Shown: positions 48,186 to 60,721 of the stretch, piece by piece | How the letters are laid out: every line of letters starts with the position of its first letter | Numbering within the stretch: the first letter of the stretch is position 1 | From: Thamnaconus septentrionalis | Taxonomy: Eukaryota; Chordata; Actinopteri; Tetraodontiformes; Monacanthidae | Length of the DNA: 64,000 bases | Assembly (NCBI GenBank): GCA_009823395.1 | Contig: CM020509.1 | Span: 20,035,001-20,099,000, forward strand | Direction of reading: 5' to 3' | Made by a program: the position numbers and the translations under genes | Notes under the pieces: generated by a model | Seen by the model: only the letters and a program-made list of their open reading frames with translations | What the model was told of the DNA's origin: nothing | The model's database searches: none

Positions 48186-51013
48186 AGCAAAGTAAGACAG
48201 TGAAGCAACTGAAAGATTAATCAAGGTTGAAATGACTATTTTATACAGAACAGAAGAGATTAAATAATAATAATTCTTACTGTGTCACTCCTGATTTATT
48301 TTAGTCATTCTTTTTTAAATTCAAGACAAGTATATCGGAGCCGTTTTCTCCTCATTGCCGAGGCTGTGCGTCATTTTGGAAACCAGGCTACAACCCCCTT
48401 TATTTCCAAGTGGATTGTGTCAGTGCGGCTGTCGCGGCGGTTGCCTCGTTGTTCGGTCAATCTCTGTGTTGACCGTGTAAAGAGAGATAGATGAACGGCG
48501 GGGGAACTTGACCTGAACCTGATATAAAGCGGAGAACAGCTGCAAACGTTTCACAGTCGACCCGCACAGAAGTAAGACCACGGGGGGGAAAAAAAGAGAT
48601 TTGGCAACCATGATTGACAGCAACTGTGATGGAGCTCTCTCAGCGTCGGAGAGCTATATAAAAGATCCGTCACTCCTTGCAGTTTGGTGGAGTTGGTTTT
48701 TTCAGACCCTCGGGGAGGAAACAGTCGCTGTCCAGGGTTCTGAAATCTCACACGACGCTAAAACAAACTCCACTTGTCTTCTTACGGTTGCCTGCATCCC
48801 GCAGTCCCCTTTGTTTTCCCGACGCTGGCCCTTCACCCATTACACACTGCTTCGTTAGCTATATGAATATATCAGAACAACAGCAGAGCTGGATTTTTTT
48901 TATTGGTTAATTATGAGAGGACAGGATCTTCTGCTGCATTCACATTTAGATATTTTGCACTCATTTGGCCACACACGACATACAGTGAAGACAATGCATG
49001 TGGGGTGGGAGTGGGTCATGTGATGTGCTTGACTTCTTCTTCTTCTTCTTCTTCTTCTCCTAGTGAACTTCCTCTCTCTGCACACCTGCTGGTGGAGCTG
49101 TGGCGGTGCAGCCGGTGGGATAAACAGGATTTATTCCGGCTTCCAAACGCTTCCTTTCCTGCGTCATGAGCTGTTTGTTTCTTCCGGTCCGGGATGAGAT
49201 ACGGCTTCCTATTTACAGCCTGCAAGCTGCTGACGAGGTTCGGCGGTGTGAAGTGTCATCGAGCCGAACGGGCTCGGCGAGGATGGAGGAGGTTTTTTGT
49301 TTTTTTTTCTCCTCCCGCTTGGCGTGATGAATGATTGGCCGCGTATTGAACTCACATGTGCGACGGGGGCTGATTGAAAGCTCGGGGCAGATTGACGGCT
49401 TGATTGAATATTGGGGCTATGAGACTGAACATTGAATGCGTTGACTATAAATAGACTCTGTCACCACTTCTTCTTCTTCTTCTTCTTCTCACAGATCTTA
49501 TCTCCTCCCTTTTTTTTTTTGCAAGCGTACGCTTTTGACTTATTTTATGGCATGAAAGCAGCAGTTTGACTTCCCCGCCAGCACCACTGATCCTATTCCT
49601 GCATCTCAGTGTGGTAAAAAAAAAAAAAGAAGCATTCACAGAATCTGAACCCCGGCCGCTGTTAATAATGGTATAAATAAAAATAGTGATAATAGTAATT
49701 ATCATGCGTGGTCTTTTTTCTCCGTGCTGCAGATGCACAGCTGGAACCTAACAGCTCCGCGCTGACAATGTGCGCAATCAATTCCATAATTAATGATCTA
49801 AACGGTTCAACCAATCACCATCAGTGTCAATTAGCATTCAAAGAGACCCCCCACCCCTCGCCCTCCACCCACCCCCCCCGACAGATTCCGCTGCCATGAT
49901 TAGCCGACGACACGATAGGCAATTACGGCGGGGAGGGCGCCGCGTTCAGCGCAAGACCCGCTACATTCATACAAAAGCCTTCAGATCTCTGGGGCGCCGG
50001 AATGAGACGCGGACTGAGGAGGGGGGGGGGGGGAGGAGGGAGCAGGAGCAACAAAGAGGAGAGGAGATGAAAGGGCATTTCTTCAGGAGGAGGAGATCTA
50101 CAGTGTTGGATTGGTTCAGATTTAACAAAAGGCGTGGGGAGCATCAAGATTGTTTTTGCTGCTTCTGCCCCTTAAAGGAGGAGAAGGGGAAAAAAAAAAT
50201 CCACTGTGGAAACGGAGCCGCACATCAATGGCCAGCGACAGAGTTTTAACTTCAATCCCGCTGATTTTTTTTTTTTTTTTTTTTTCCTGCGTTCCACTGA
50301 AGGTGTGTGCCAGCTCTTATTTCTGTAAAAATCCATTATAAGAAAATAAAAATGTCGGGGAGAGATGGAGGGAGAGAGAGAGGGGGAAAAAACGGGACCC
50401 TTTTCAATGAAAAATTCTCCAAACTGGGCTTCTTTATATTTCCAACAGAGGTCTTCTCCTCTTTATCATCTCAACGGTCATTAGTGCCGACAGGTCAGCG
50501 GCATCAAAGGAGCCTTTCAGCGTTTCTCTTTGTGCAGCGCTGGTTCATTTCCACACATTCCATCGTCTCCTCGAAGGCGCCGGACACCGGGGTCAAAGGT
50601 CAAATTTATCGGATCGTTTGTACATTCTCTCGATCGAAGAGCGCAGACTCAGCGATGGACGCACTTGGAAATGTTTCCCTTTTCCCAACAAGATGAATGA
50701 CACGGGCGGGAACACCAGTTGTCGGAAGCTCAGCCGAGACCTTCATACCTACGCACACCTGGCCTGTTGCTGCTGCTGCTGCAGTGTGAAGGGGCTGCGA
50801 GAGTCACTTTCACAGGAAGGCGTCCAGGTTGACAGGTCTATTAATACTAGCGTTAAAAAAAAAATCTCTAGCTTTGCTTGGATAAATACACACAACCTGA
50901 CTGGAGGGGGGGGGGGATAAAACTGAAATGCCTGCTATTTCTGATTTTTCCCTTTATGAGGACAGTCACAAAGTTTTAGTTATAAAGTCCACAGTAATTC
51001 ACGTCTGCAAGCG

Positions 51014-51105
51014 CTTCGATTCAATTCAATCCAATCCAATCCAATCCAATTCAATTCAATTCAATTCAATTCAAATCAATTCAATTCAAAGAACTTTATT
51101 ATTCT
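51014..51105 (-). repeat. (ATTCA)n tail with retroelement-like 3' end
   Basis: ATTCA/ATCCA pentamer repeats (51014-51090) lead into AAAGAACTTTATTATTCTG. On the minus strand this reads like the AT-rich end and tandem tail of a fish SINE or LINE. Confidence 0.5.
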
Positions 51106-52443
51106 GTTAGCAACTTCAATTTTGCCTGAGCATCTGTGTGTGTGCTGTACACACAACTCATGCGCCCAACAACAAATATAACAAACAGAGGCATGATATA
51201 CACTACCACGCGTACAACACATTCAACAAACCACAGAGAGCAGATCATAGAACCAACACTCGGGATTATGAGGTGTATGTCACACGTCTCTCTGCCACAA
51301 GCGCTGACGTCCACTGACTGGCCACTTTTTAAAACTGTGTGTAGAAATTTCCCAGGTGAGCAGAGACAAACTGGGCAGGACTTCCTGTTTAAACCCAGAC
51401 ACCACAAATTTATTCCGCCCGACCCTAAAAAAGAAAAAGCAACACTTTGGAAGAGACGCCGCGCGGACTGCTAATACTGTTTTGTCAACCGCTCACATTA
51501 ATTCTGTTGTGAGTCGTCTGCCCCGCTTCTGAAAAGACTCTGTTAAGTGTTTGCTGCTGAATAGCGACGAGAGCTTATTTGTATCAAGATGAAGGAACTT
51601 TGGCTGGTAGATAATCGGCGGTGCCACGTGTTGCCTGCACAAACTGTCTGAGGCGGCGGTGAAAGCGACATTTCTAACGGGGATAAACGGCATCGTAAAC
51701 GTCGTAATCACAGTGGTGGCACCGCAGCTTTTAAACACTGCTAGTTACATGAAACGTAATTCCGTGCGACACAACATTTGAGGCGCTCTTTTCAGTCGAA
51801 CAAACAAAACAAAAACAAAAAAACAACGCCCCTTTCCCCTAAAATTAGCTGGTTGACCAGCATTGGTTTAACGAATGGCCAAAAATCCAGGATGTGATGA
51901 CCAGACGTCACCAGCTGTGAAGCCAGTGAGGAGGCAACGTCAAGCGTTTCTCTCCACTTTTTTTTTTTCTTTTTTCTTTCGCCCAGTTTGAAACGATGGC
52001 GCAGGCAGGAAACATTTTCGACGGGGCTCGACGGAGGAGAATTGAATTTGTGGGGCGAGACGCGAAAGACACCAGCGGGGAAAACCGGTGTGAAAACATG
52101 ACTTGAGCCCTCGCATTGGTTTTGACAATGAAACTTGAAGAATTTGCATACGGCGGCGTGAAGTGAGTCACATGGTTCCACCGGACAGAAACACCAGTAG
52201 CGCCATCTGTCTTTCACATCCTGCAGCTCTCTGCTCTCACTCCGGACGCAGTGGGCGGGTGGGGGTGGGCTGGCGGGGTCAGGGGGGTGGGGTCATGGGA
52301 GAATGGGTGGGTGTCACACGTGTACCCCTGACACCGCTGTTGAGCCCGGTGAAGCTCCACTGCAGCAGCAGGGGGTTAAGTGCGCCGCTCCAGGGCCCCT
52401 GTGACTGTGTGTGGTGGCTGCTGAGGGACAGCAGTGTGGCACT

Positions 52444-52481
<38 letters not shown>

Positions 52482-53991
52482 CATGCACAGCTCAGTGTTT
52501 CTCCCCACCAGAGGAGAGAGACTGGAAAACAGCAACGGCCGTTGCCAAGTTGTGCGTCGAGGTTTTGAGCAGCTCGGAATCAGAGTCAAAACACAGCAAC
52601 AAAAACCCCCCCACCACCACGCAGGCCGAACCAGCCGTTGACTCCACGAGTCCAGCAGAGTTTCCCGAAGAAGCATCGAAACCTGGTGGGACATCAGGCA
52701 CTTCATCAGCAAAGGTGTCGAGAGCACAGCGTGAATGCAACACACACCACGTCTGGTTCCATCTCAAAGACAAAGACAGACATGCGCGCACGCACGCACA
52801 CACTTGCAGGACTTGGATGAAGGTGGAGGTTCTAAAAGGTTTCAGGCCCCAAACTCGGAGCCCTTCTGGGATCCTGCACGAGTGCTGTAACTCTTTCCAG
52901 GCCGAGCGGAGAATCACATTCATGTGCAGCTGACAGATGTTTCTGAACGACCAAAGATCTGCCGCCCCCCCTCCTCCCCGCCTCCCCGCCTCCCCGCGGT
53001 GGCAAAAGGCTTTTCAAGCACTTCAATCCACGTGAGAGTGAGGGAGACATCTGACATCGCTGGAGATCCTAATGTAAGATCGTGTAAGATCGTGCACTGA
53101 GGACGTTTCCAATAGAGGAAAACTTCCTTTATCCCTTTCTTCTGAAGGTGATGCATCATCAATATTTCAGAATTCAGTGACAGTGCAAAAGGCTCAAATG
53201 TTTTTGAACTGTTGTTTTTTTTCTGAAGGATTCAAAGAGTGAACTTTCAGTCAGATCAACACACTGAAAAAGCTCACCAATATTTTTTTTTATATAAACA
53301 AAATGCTCCAGATGACATCATCTCCACCTTTCTGGCATTTAGACATATTTGTTACACTATTGACTGTGGTGTCACTGGATGGAGATCTGCACTTCTGACA
53401 AGATGGATTCATAGGTTGACACAAAAAATGAAAAATTTAATATGATTATCACAAGAACTTATTATCTAAGTAATCAGTTAAGATTTCTGTTGTTAAAAGA
53501 CATTTCTGATATGTTTAAGGCTATAATCCTACTGTCGCCTTAGTTTGCAAAATAATTTTACTTGTATTATGGATGACGTGACATGAAGACTCTCTGGGCG
53601 AGGAGATTTATTTTCAAACAAAGAAACTCCGAGACATTTTGAGCTGCCAAGGGTGCATTAAAAATGCGGATTTGAATTTTTGCTTTTGGGGAATAAAAAA
53701 AATACATGTAGGGCAAAGCTTTAACTGTGCATGCAGACTGTCCGTAGCAGCGGCCCAGGTCTGGATCAGTGGCTCATTGATCTCTGGTGAAATGTAAATA
53801 AAAGGCCAGGCTGTGCTGTGCTGTGCTATGCAGGAGCAGGTCGACCACCTCTCAGCAGCTCCCAGCCAGGGGTGAGCAGGCAACATCCCAGAATAATAAT
53901 GATAGTAATATATAAATAATACAAGCAAGTTGACTCATCCAGCTGTTAACCAGTGTCCAGCTGTCAACTTGCAGCAGGACACACTGACTGC

Positions 53992-53993
<2 letters not shown>

Positions 53994-54052
<59 letters not shown>
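53994..54052. repeat. (GT)n microsatellite near the aff2 start
   Basis: Perfect GT tract of about 59 bases, roughly 440 bp downstream of the exon 1 donor in gene direction. Confidence 0.95.
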
Positions 54053-54053
<1 letters not shown>

Positions 54054-54494
54054 ACCGACCCTCTCCGGATCACCTCCGACTCAAACACTCCTTTAACAGC
54101 AGCAACAGCAACACCAATAGCACCACCACCGCCGCCGCCACCGTCATCATCATCATCCTCATCATCCTCATCATCATCATGGTCACAAAAAAAACCCAAA
54201 AAAAAAACAGACAGCGATGCGCTGCATGTCAGTGCGTGCGCGTGTTGGAGCAGCAACAACGGCGGCAGCTTCTCACAGCGCGACAAAGAAAAGACGCCAG
54301 GTTGGAATTTTTTTTTTCTTCTTCTTCTCTTTTTTTTCTTTTCAATTGAATCACTTTTGCTTGCAAGCTCAGAACATACCTGACTGAACCCGAGCACCTC
54401 CCGTGTGCAAAAAAAATAAAATAAATAAAAAAATCACTGCAACATTTGCATGAAAATAAGAAAGCGGGAATAAAGCAGCTCGCGCAGGACTTAC

Positions 54495-54547
54495 CATGGC
54501 TGTTCCAGCTCCCAGTCGCGGAAAAAGTCGAATTCGAAGAGATCCAT
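54495..54547 (-). CDS. aff2: aff2 coding exon 1 (N-terminus of AFF2/FMR2-like protein)
   Basis: This is the first coding exon of an AF4/FMR2-family transcription elongation scaffold. The start codon is at 54547 and 53 coding bases encode 17 residues plus two bases. The peptide contains MDLF followed by DFFRDWELEQ, which closely resembles the start of vertebrate AFF2. The exon ends in a consensus GTAAGT donor (54489-54494), and its phase joins exactly to the exon at 15669-15789, completing a cysteine codon as in human AFF2. From family knowledge, AFF2 is a nuclear protein that scaffolds a super-elongation-like complex with P-TEFb. The start was chosen because of homology and the GC-rich leader directly upstream. 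Exon 1 is separated from exon 2 by a 38.7-kb intron. Confidence 0.93.
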
Positions 54548-54706
54548 GTCGCCACCGCGGGCCGCCGCCGCCGCTGCTGATGCTTCTCCTGCCGGTTACA
54601 ATCCAGAGCTCCGGCGCTCCGACATGGACCACTGACGTCGAGCGTGTGTCCGCCACGACGGACACGAGACACGATTCGCTCGCTGCCAGGAAGCTGCTAC
54701 GTGGTG

Positions 54707-54769
<63 letters not shown>

Positions 54770-54870
54770 GACATGCAGCGGTGGAGAGAGCGATAGAGAG
54801 AAGCAGAGGAGGTGGGGCGGGCGCGCACTTGCATGCGCGCGCGCGCGCACACGCTTTTATACAAACACAG
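54548..54870 (-). promoter_or_regulatory. aff2: aff2 5' leader and promoter-proximal region
   Basis: The DNA immediately upstream of the aff2 start codon is GC-rich with many CpGs. On the gene strand it holds a short CAG/CGG run (about 54559-54575), a possible nine-codon upstream reading frame (start at 54625, stop at 54596-54598) and a perfect (GA)n tract at 54709-54767. No clear TATA box is seen, which suits a CpG-type promoter. The transcription start cannot be placed from sequence alone, so the boundary between leader and promoter is inferred. Confidence 0.55.
54709..54767. repeat. (GA)n tract upstream of aff2
   Basis: Perfect 59-base GA array about 165 bp upstream of the aff2 start codon; on the gene strand it is (TC)n. 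GAGA-type tracts often mark open promoter chromatin, but that role is inferred. Confidence 0.9.
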
Positions 54871-55043
54871 CTCTAAGGAGGACTGTGGTCAAGTCACTCA
54901 CACAGTCACATTCACACTCGGTGCAAACATTTCCTCCAGAGCACGAGGATCTTTATTTAAACCCCGTGGAAAAAAAAAGAAGAAGAAGAAGAAAAAAAGA
55001 GAGAGACAGGTTTGTATTCGTCTCACCCCCCCCCCCCCCACCC

Positions 55044-55096
<53 letters not shown>

Positions 55097-58000
55097 CCCA
55101 CCTCACCAAAAAAGATGTGCTAATGTCAGTGTTGAAACGGGTAAATGTAAAAACAAAATAAAAGCACGGGCGGAGGTCGTTTGAAATCGGCCGGCAAAGC
55201 GAGGCTGACACGTTTGCAGGGGCGGATCCATGGTTTAGTCTGGATGGGCGCCATCCCAACCCAAAACCGACCCAATCATATTTGGGAACGATTAGCTATT
55301 GGTAAAAACAATTAAAAATTGTCATTTTTATACGCATTAAGAACTTACACTGTATTAGATAAATTCGTGGAAAATGCATAAACTGAAGCTGAGCAGTCTT
55401 AACTTGTGATTTGTCTTTGCTGATGATGAGCAACGAGATTAATGGAAATGTGCTTTCGTCAAAATAAAATCTGATATCGTGATCGACAGCCTGGCCCCAC
55501 CAGTGACCTTTTGTCTCAGTCACTGAGCGCTCGCTCTTTCTTTTTCTTTTCTTTTTTTAAATTAAAAACAAACCACTGGTGGCGTGTGTTTCCATTCGTG
55601 GCCGCTCTATTCACTTGCTCTCCGCTTCTCAGAATATTCAGACTCGGCCAAGTGTGCCACTTCCCTTACACACGACCCCGAGGAGTAACGCCTTTAATGC
55701 GCCGCCGGAGAAAGTTGTCAGGTGGAAACGAAGGAAAAGGAACCACTGAATGGTGCTGCTGAAGACTTCACCAGGCACCAGTGTGTGAAGATTTGCTCCA
55801 TTTCCTGTTGATTGTTGGCTGATTTCAGTGGCATCCCTTTAAATTACAGTCGCCCGCTGCCAGTAATGACATTGATGCGAGGGTTTAATGCGTTGTCTCA
55901 AACGTTTGTGTTCTTTGGTTCTCAGTCAAACACTGAAAAATATAGCCCGACTACACTTAAAGGTTGCGTGAGGTTGCAGAGTTAACGTGTGAAACGTCAC
56001 TGAGCGGATGTCATCCAAAGGTACTGAAGCAGCTTTAGCCACATAAATAGTACATTTAAGTGTATTTGGATAATACTGACAGATCTTATTCAGTTGAAGA
56101 AGAAGATTATTTAATTGTGTGAATACTTCAATGTAAAAAGTTTCAACTTGTTGAAAGCAAAACTGTGACACGAGTCCACGGCACTGAAACCCGCCTCCAC
56201 GCACCCATGTGCACCCGTTGTACAAACGGACGGACAGGGTCGCCTTCATTGACGGATCAATACCTGCTAAATTAATTTGGCCAGAATTAAAACACCGCTA
56301 AACAGAATAAAAATCCATGACTCCCCCTGCAGGCCGGAGGCTGTGTCGTGCCTTTATCCCCCCCCCCCGGTGGTCCTCGAACGCAACGCGATGCCACTGC
56401 TGCGGAGGCTCAGCCGTCTTTAACAGGACGTTGGCAGGCGGCTGCTGCCCCTCCGTCTCTCCATCTCCCTCCCTCCTCGACTCCCTCCATCCCTCCATCC
56501 CTCCTTCGCTGGTGCAACACATGCCCAGCAGCACGTCCTGCTGTTGACGCCTCGCTATGAATAATGATTGACCAGATGGTTGGAAGTTCACACTCAGCAC
56601 GCGCTGTGGCTGTAACTGTGGGCTCCTTGGTGACATCACCGTCCTCCCTTCGCTCAAGACAACAACAACAACCACACACACACACACACACACACACAAC
56701 AAAACAAAAACAGCGCCCTGCATGTTTTTAGGATGGAAGAACAGGAGAAGTCCAAATATGTCTGAAGTAATGTCTGAAGACACACGCAGCAGGGCCTGCT
56801 TGTGTGTGTGTGTGTGTGTGTGTGTGCGTGCGTGTGCGTGCATCCGAGGGTATTTCAGTCTGGTCCGGGGCTACGTGGTGCCAACACTGTTCTGTATCAC
56901 ACGACCACAAAACACAGCAGCCTCACACGAAGGGGGGCTTGGCAGGGGTGGAGGGGGGGGGTTGTGTGTGTGTGTGTGTGTGTGTGTGGGGGGGGGGGGG
57001 GTTAACCGTGGTGCATGGTGGGAATAAATCACTGCCAGCCATGAAGTGCTGTTTCATGCCCTTGATCACTTCCAGCCATTTTGACCTTTCCAATCAAAAT
57101 TCCAGACATCTCTGGACCTTAAAACGCACCACATCGTCATCCAGCCAATTTCCAAGGATCCCAGAGACCTGCAGGAACGGTGGCTGTGTGTGTGTGTGTG
57201 TGTGGCGCCTCGCGCGCACAAGACAGGCTGTCCAAAACTAGGTCAGACACTGCGAGACACAGAATGACTGCAGAGAGAAATAGAAGAAAGGGAAGCGAGA
57301 GAGGTGGCAGAATGTTTTTTTTTTTTTGTTTTTTTTGTTTTGCAGACAATAGAACAGGTGATCAGATTTGGAGTTTGATACCAAGTGCAGAGAAAAAAAA
57401 AATATCAGAGCCCCGCAGAGCTAAAATGCAAGGTGAACAGAGGCTTCCATTCGCATCTCATTGCACAGTCGTTGCTGCGGCCGCAGACGTCGTTTGTTTA
57501 GATTCTCCCTCTCTCTGTGTCCCCTCGTTAGTGTCTTTGTGCAGCGCTGTTTTTTTTTTTTTTAAAAACAAAACAAAAAAATACAAAACAACGGCAGCAG
57601 AGCCAATGTTTTCTGTTTCAAATGACGACACACAGGGCCCAGAGTTTGACACACTGAGGAAAACACAGACTGATAAAATAGTGGGAAAGTTATCAGATTC
57701 CGGCTCATTACACTGGCTGCGTGTCTTGCGCAAGTTGAGCTGAGCGTGACGTGAATTGCCAATGAAGGCCGGCTCCCTGGCACGCGCGGCAGAATGAGGG
57801 GGGATGAAGAAGAAACGAAATGCCACAGCTCCCCCACATGGCTCATGGTAAATACTGCACCAGGAAAATGAAATTTGAAATGAACACCTGTTGTTTGACC
57901 TCCTTGCTCAGGTGTTTGGATGTTTTTCTTTTAGACTTACAGACGTCAATATACATTCAGTAGATTTCTTCAAAACGAACATTAAATTCTCCTCAAATGT

Positions 58001-58856
58001 TTGGTCATGCATGCAGTGTTATTTTTTTGAAGCCTTGAGTCAAAGCTGATTACGAGTCACGGTTGCCCTGAGTCTGCATTTTTAAAAAATAAAATAAAAT
58101 AAAAGCTTCACCTGCTCAATCCAGTTTTCCTGCAGAGTTCCGTTTTCTTTGTTCTCGTCTTCTTACCTCATTACACTTTTTATTTTATTTTATTTTGAGC
58201 TGTTAACTTGTGTTTAATTCTACCACTTTTCAGAATCAGAAGGAAACTCGAGTTTTATTTGTTCTCTGTCTTCTGCCTCCTGCCTGGCAGGACTGCTGAG
58301 GACTTGCTGCATTTGCTCCTCGTCCTGTCCGCGCTTGACAAATACATCACAGCAAACAGAGACACACATGACAGGACAGATGATATCTGTTCTCGACTGG
58401 CTCCCTCTAGAGATCCAAATTGTAAAGAAAAAACAAATGTAATCTAATCTGATTTTGAGTGGTGTTTTTTTTTTTAAACATTCAACAAAAATAAAAACAA
58501 CCCACAGCCCTTTGCTCAAGTAGAATCTTCAGTGCCTTGTTGATTTTTACTCTTAAATAAATCATGTGATTTCAGGTAAGACTTATCATAAACACAAAAT
58601 CATAAAAATATAAGAAAATATGCTTAAAGTCTTTGTTCTCTGTCAGGCTCCATGCTGAGTGGAGGCAGCAGCAGCAGCAGCAGCAGCAGCAGACGTCTCA
58701 GTGAGAGGTAAAGCAGGGTGAGTCCTTCCTGACTAAATAATCCACATTAAATCTGATGTCAGTCAACGGAATCAGAGTGAGAGGAGGACTTCTGTCTGCT
58801 TTGTTCTGCTGGAGACTCAGTGTGACGCAGTGACAGTGTTTCTTCCTCTTCTCACA
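54871..58856. other. Region between aff2 and the NLR remnant
   Basis: This 4-kb stretch separates the divergently oriented aff2 start and NLR remnant. It contains CA tracts (55047-55094, 56671-56699), GT/G-rich tracts (56802-56826, 56958-57001, 57187-57204), poly(T) runs and a (CAG)n run at 58666-58692. Open frames are low-complexity artefacts; I see no gene. Confidence 0.65.
58666..58692. repeat. (CAG)n triplet repeat
   Basis: Nine perfect CAG units about 165 bp before the first exon of the NLR remnant. Confidence 0.95.
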
Positions 58857-58970
58857 GTCTGAAGTGGAACTCACTGTGTTCTCAGTTCACTGTCAAACTT
58901 CCCGTTCTATCTCAGACTGACTCCAGTTTTACAAGATGAGTGTTCGTGGAGCAGGACCCTCTGGGACACA
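58857..58970 (+). pseudogene. NLR remnant: leader and first coding exon
   Basis: An acceptor (CTTCTCACAG, ending 58856 or a base later) precedes a leader with the start codon at 58936. Twelve codons encode MSVRGAGPSGT and the exon ends in phase 2 at a GTAAGA donor (58971). The short MSxRG start is typical of fish NLR-C proteins. Confidence 0.65.
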
Positions 58971-59194
58971 GTAAGAAAACTTGGATTGACTCAGGCTTCA
59001 GAATTACGCTCGGAGAACCTATCACTGATCTGCAGCTACTCGGGAGTCCAAAAGAATCACTTGATCAGATGTATTGATCCATCTTTGTCTCACTCTGGAA
59101 ACACTGTCGCTCATTTAGAAAAGTTGACATTGAATGTGAGAGAACCAGTCTTAGCTTTTCAAATTGAACTTAAATTTTCCTGTTTTATATACAG

Positions 59195-59755
59195 GCAGAG
59201 AGCAGAGTCTCTGCTCAGAGTCCAGCCAGTTGTCTATGAAGAGGTTGCTGTCCAGAATTTTACCTTGGTTGCTCAATAGAGAACGAGGAACCTCTGACTC
59301 GACTGACTCAGTTTACGGACATGATCACATGATCACTTGGGTTTTCTATCATACTGATCAGATCCATTCACCTATATTTGTCTCATTCTGTACAAACTGT
59401 TGCTCAATTTGAAATGCTGGAATGCAATGTGAGAGGACCAGTCTGAACTTCTCAATACAAACTTATTGTTTTGAACACAGAGAGCGAAGTCTCCAGCGTC
59501 CGGCCAGTTGTCTTTGAAGGATCACTGGTCCACACTCCAGTAAAGAACCAGGAACCTCTGAGACTCAGTAAGAACACTTGGACTGACTCAGGCTACAGAC
59601 ATGATCACTGACTGCTGTTGGCTGGAAACTGATGATCAGATCCATTAATCCATCTTTGTCAGTCTAAAGTGTCCAGCCAGTTGTCTCTGAAGAGTGACCA
59701 GTCCAGAATTCTACCGCCCCACTTTAGTCAAGGACCAAAAACCTCTGAGACTCAG
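59195..59755 (+). repeat. NLR remnant: three tandem N-terminal mini-exons
   Basis: Three related segments (about 59195-59292, 59478-59572, 59662-59749) each contain a CCAGTTGTCT core followed by AAG-rich codons and end near ACTCA followed by a GT donor (GTAAGA for the second, GTGAGA for the third, GTTTAC for the first). Their flanking introns repeat GACTGACTCAGGCT, ACATGATCAC and GATCAGATCCATT. The peptides resemble the roughly 30-residue N-terminal repeats of fish NLR-C proteins. The second holds an in-frame TAA and the first has lost its donor. Confidence 0.65.
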
Positions 59756-60271
59756 TGAGAAAAGTTGTTCTCAGTCTTCACTGCAATGTTTTTGCAAAAA
59801 AAAAAAGAAGAAAGAAAAATCTGTTGTAGGTTTCATACTTCCTGTTTATGGGATACTCTGGGAAAAAAAACATATGTTTAAATAATTTATCACAATAAAA
59901 TCACCATAAGGCAAAAATGTGAGTGAAGTGGAAGAAACTCCAGAGTTTCTTGCTGTGAAACTGTGCTGAACAGTTTAAGAATATTTCAGGTTTAAATGAT
60001 CAGAATCATGTTGCTCAAGAAAAAAAGGGCTTCCTGCTCCATGTCTTAACCTGCACGCCATTTCCATTTCGATTTAGATAATCCAAAGGTAAGTTTGAAG
60101 TGACTTCGCTCTGGAGGAAAATAGAGAGTCCTTAATTCTGAAACTGCATCAGTTTGAAAAGAGAAAAAAAACCCAATGATTTCTGAAGGGCAGACTAGGA
60201 GGACAACTTCCCATCAGCGGTAATTAAAACAACAAAGATAAAATAAAAGGTGAATTGTGCTCTATATTCAG

Positions 60272-60470
60272 AAACAGGAGAAGAAGTGATGGTTCTGAGG
60301 AGCAGCAGCTGTCCTCCTGTGTCCAGTGTGGGAACGTCCTGACTGATCCAGTGTTTCTCAACTGTGGACACTGGTTGTGCAGACAGTGCACCAGCTCATA
60401 CTGAGACCAGTCGGCTCCATCAGGTGAGTCCTCATGTCCTCTGTGTGGAGCAGGACCGTAAACCGCCTGT
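60272..60470 (+). pseudogene. NLR remnant: RING-type exon
   Basis: The acceptor is TATATTCAG. The peptide reads SCVQCGNVLTDPV, then CGHWLCRQCTSSY, a stop, DQSAPSGESS and CPLCGAGP. This is a C3HC4-like RING pattern as found near the N-terminus of some fish NLR-C proteins and TRIMs. The TGA at 60402-60404 stands where relatives have tryptophan, and another stop follows GAGP. Confidence 0.75.
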
Positions 60471-60721
60471 CACAGCAAGACTGATCACAGTGAAGCTGTC
60501 CAACTGCACCTCCTTCACATCTCACTTCATCATGTCAGGGCCTCCAATGAAAAGATTCACTGAGGGACTTTTAGACCAAACAATCAGACAGTAACGCAGG
60601 TACAACAGGAGCTTCTTCAAGTCAGGTGAAAAAAATGAGTTTTGATGCCTTCGGCTTCAAGTTGTGGACAGAAAATACTGTCACACTGATGTTTTCTTCT
60701 CCAACCTTTTCACTGCTCCAG

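Larger units (their letters stand above)
44832..54494 (-). other. aff2: aff2 intron 1, fourth block (nearest the promoter)
   Basis: No exon is supported. It holds dispersed repeat pieces (45440-45624, 48050-48185), copy 2 of the TIR element (46949-47393), an ATTCA-type pentamer array (51014-51090), CTT tracts (49034-49058, 49469-49489), a CA tract (52446-52480), a GT tract (53994-54052) and TCA/GCC triplets (54118-54180). Several repeat-free segments (47430-47720, 49320-49440, 49745-49845) look like candidate conserved non-coding sequence but cannot be tested here. Confidence 0.65.

Noticed and set aside
52163..52933. 256-residue plus-strand open frame
   Set aside because: Contains a Thr-His run from a CA microsatellite, no recognisable domain, and lies inside aff2 intron 1 with no matching splice context.
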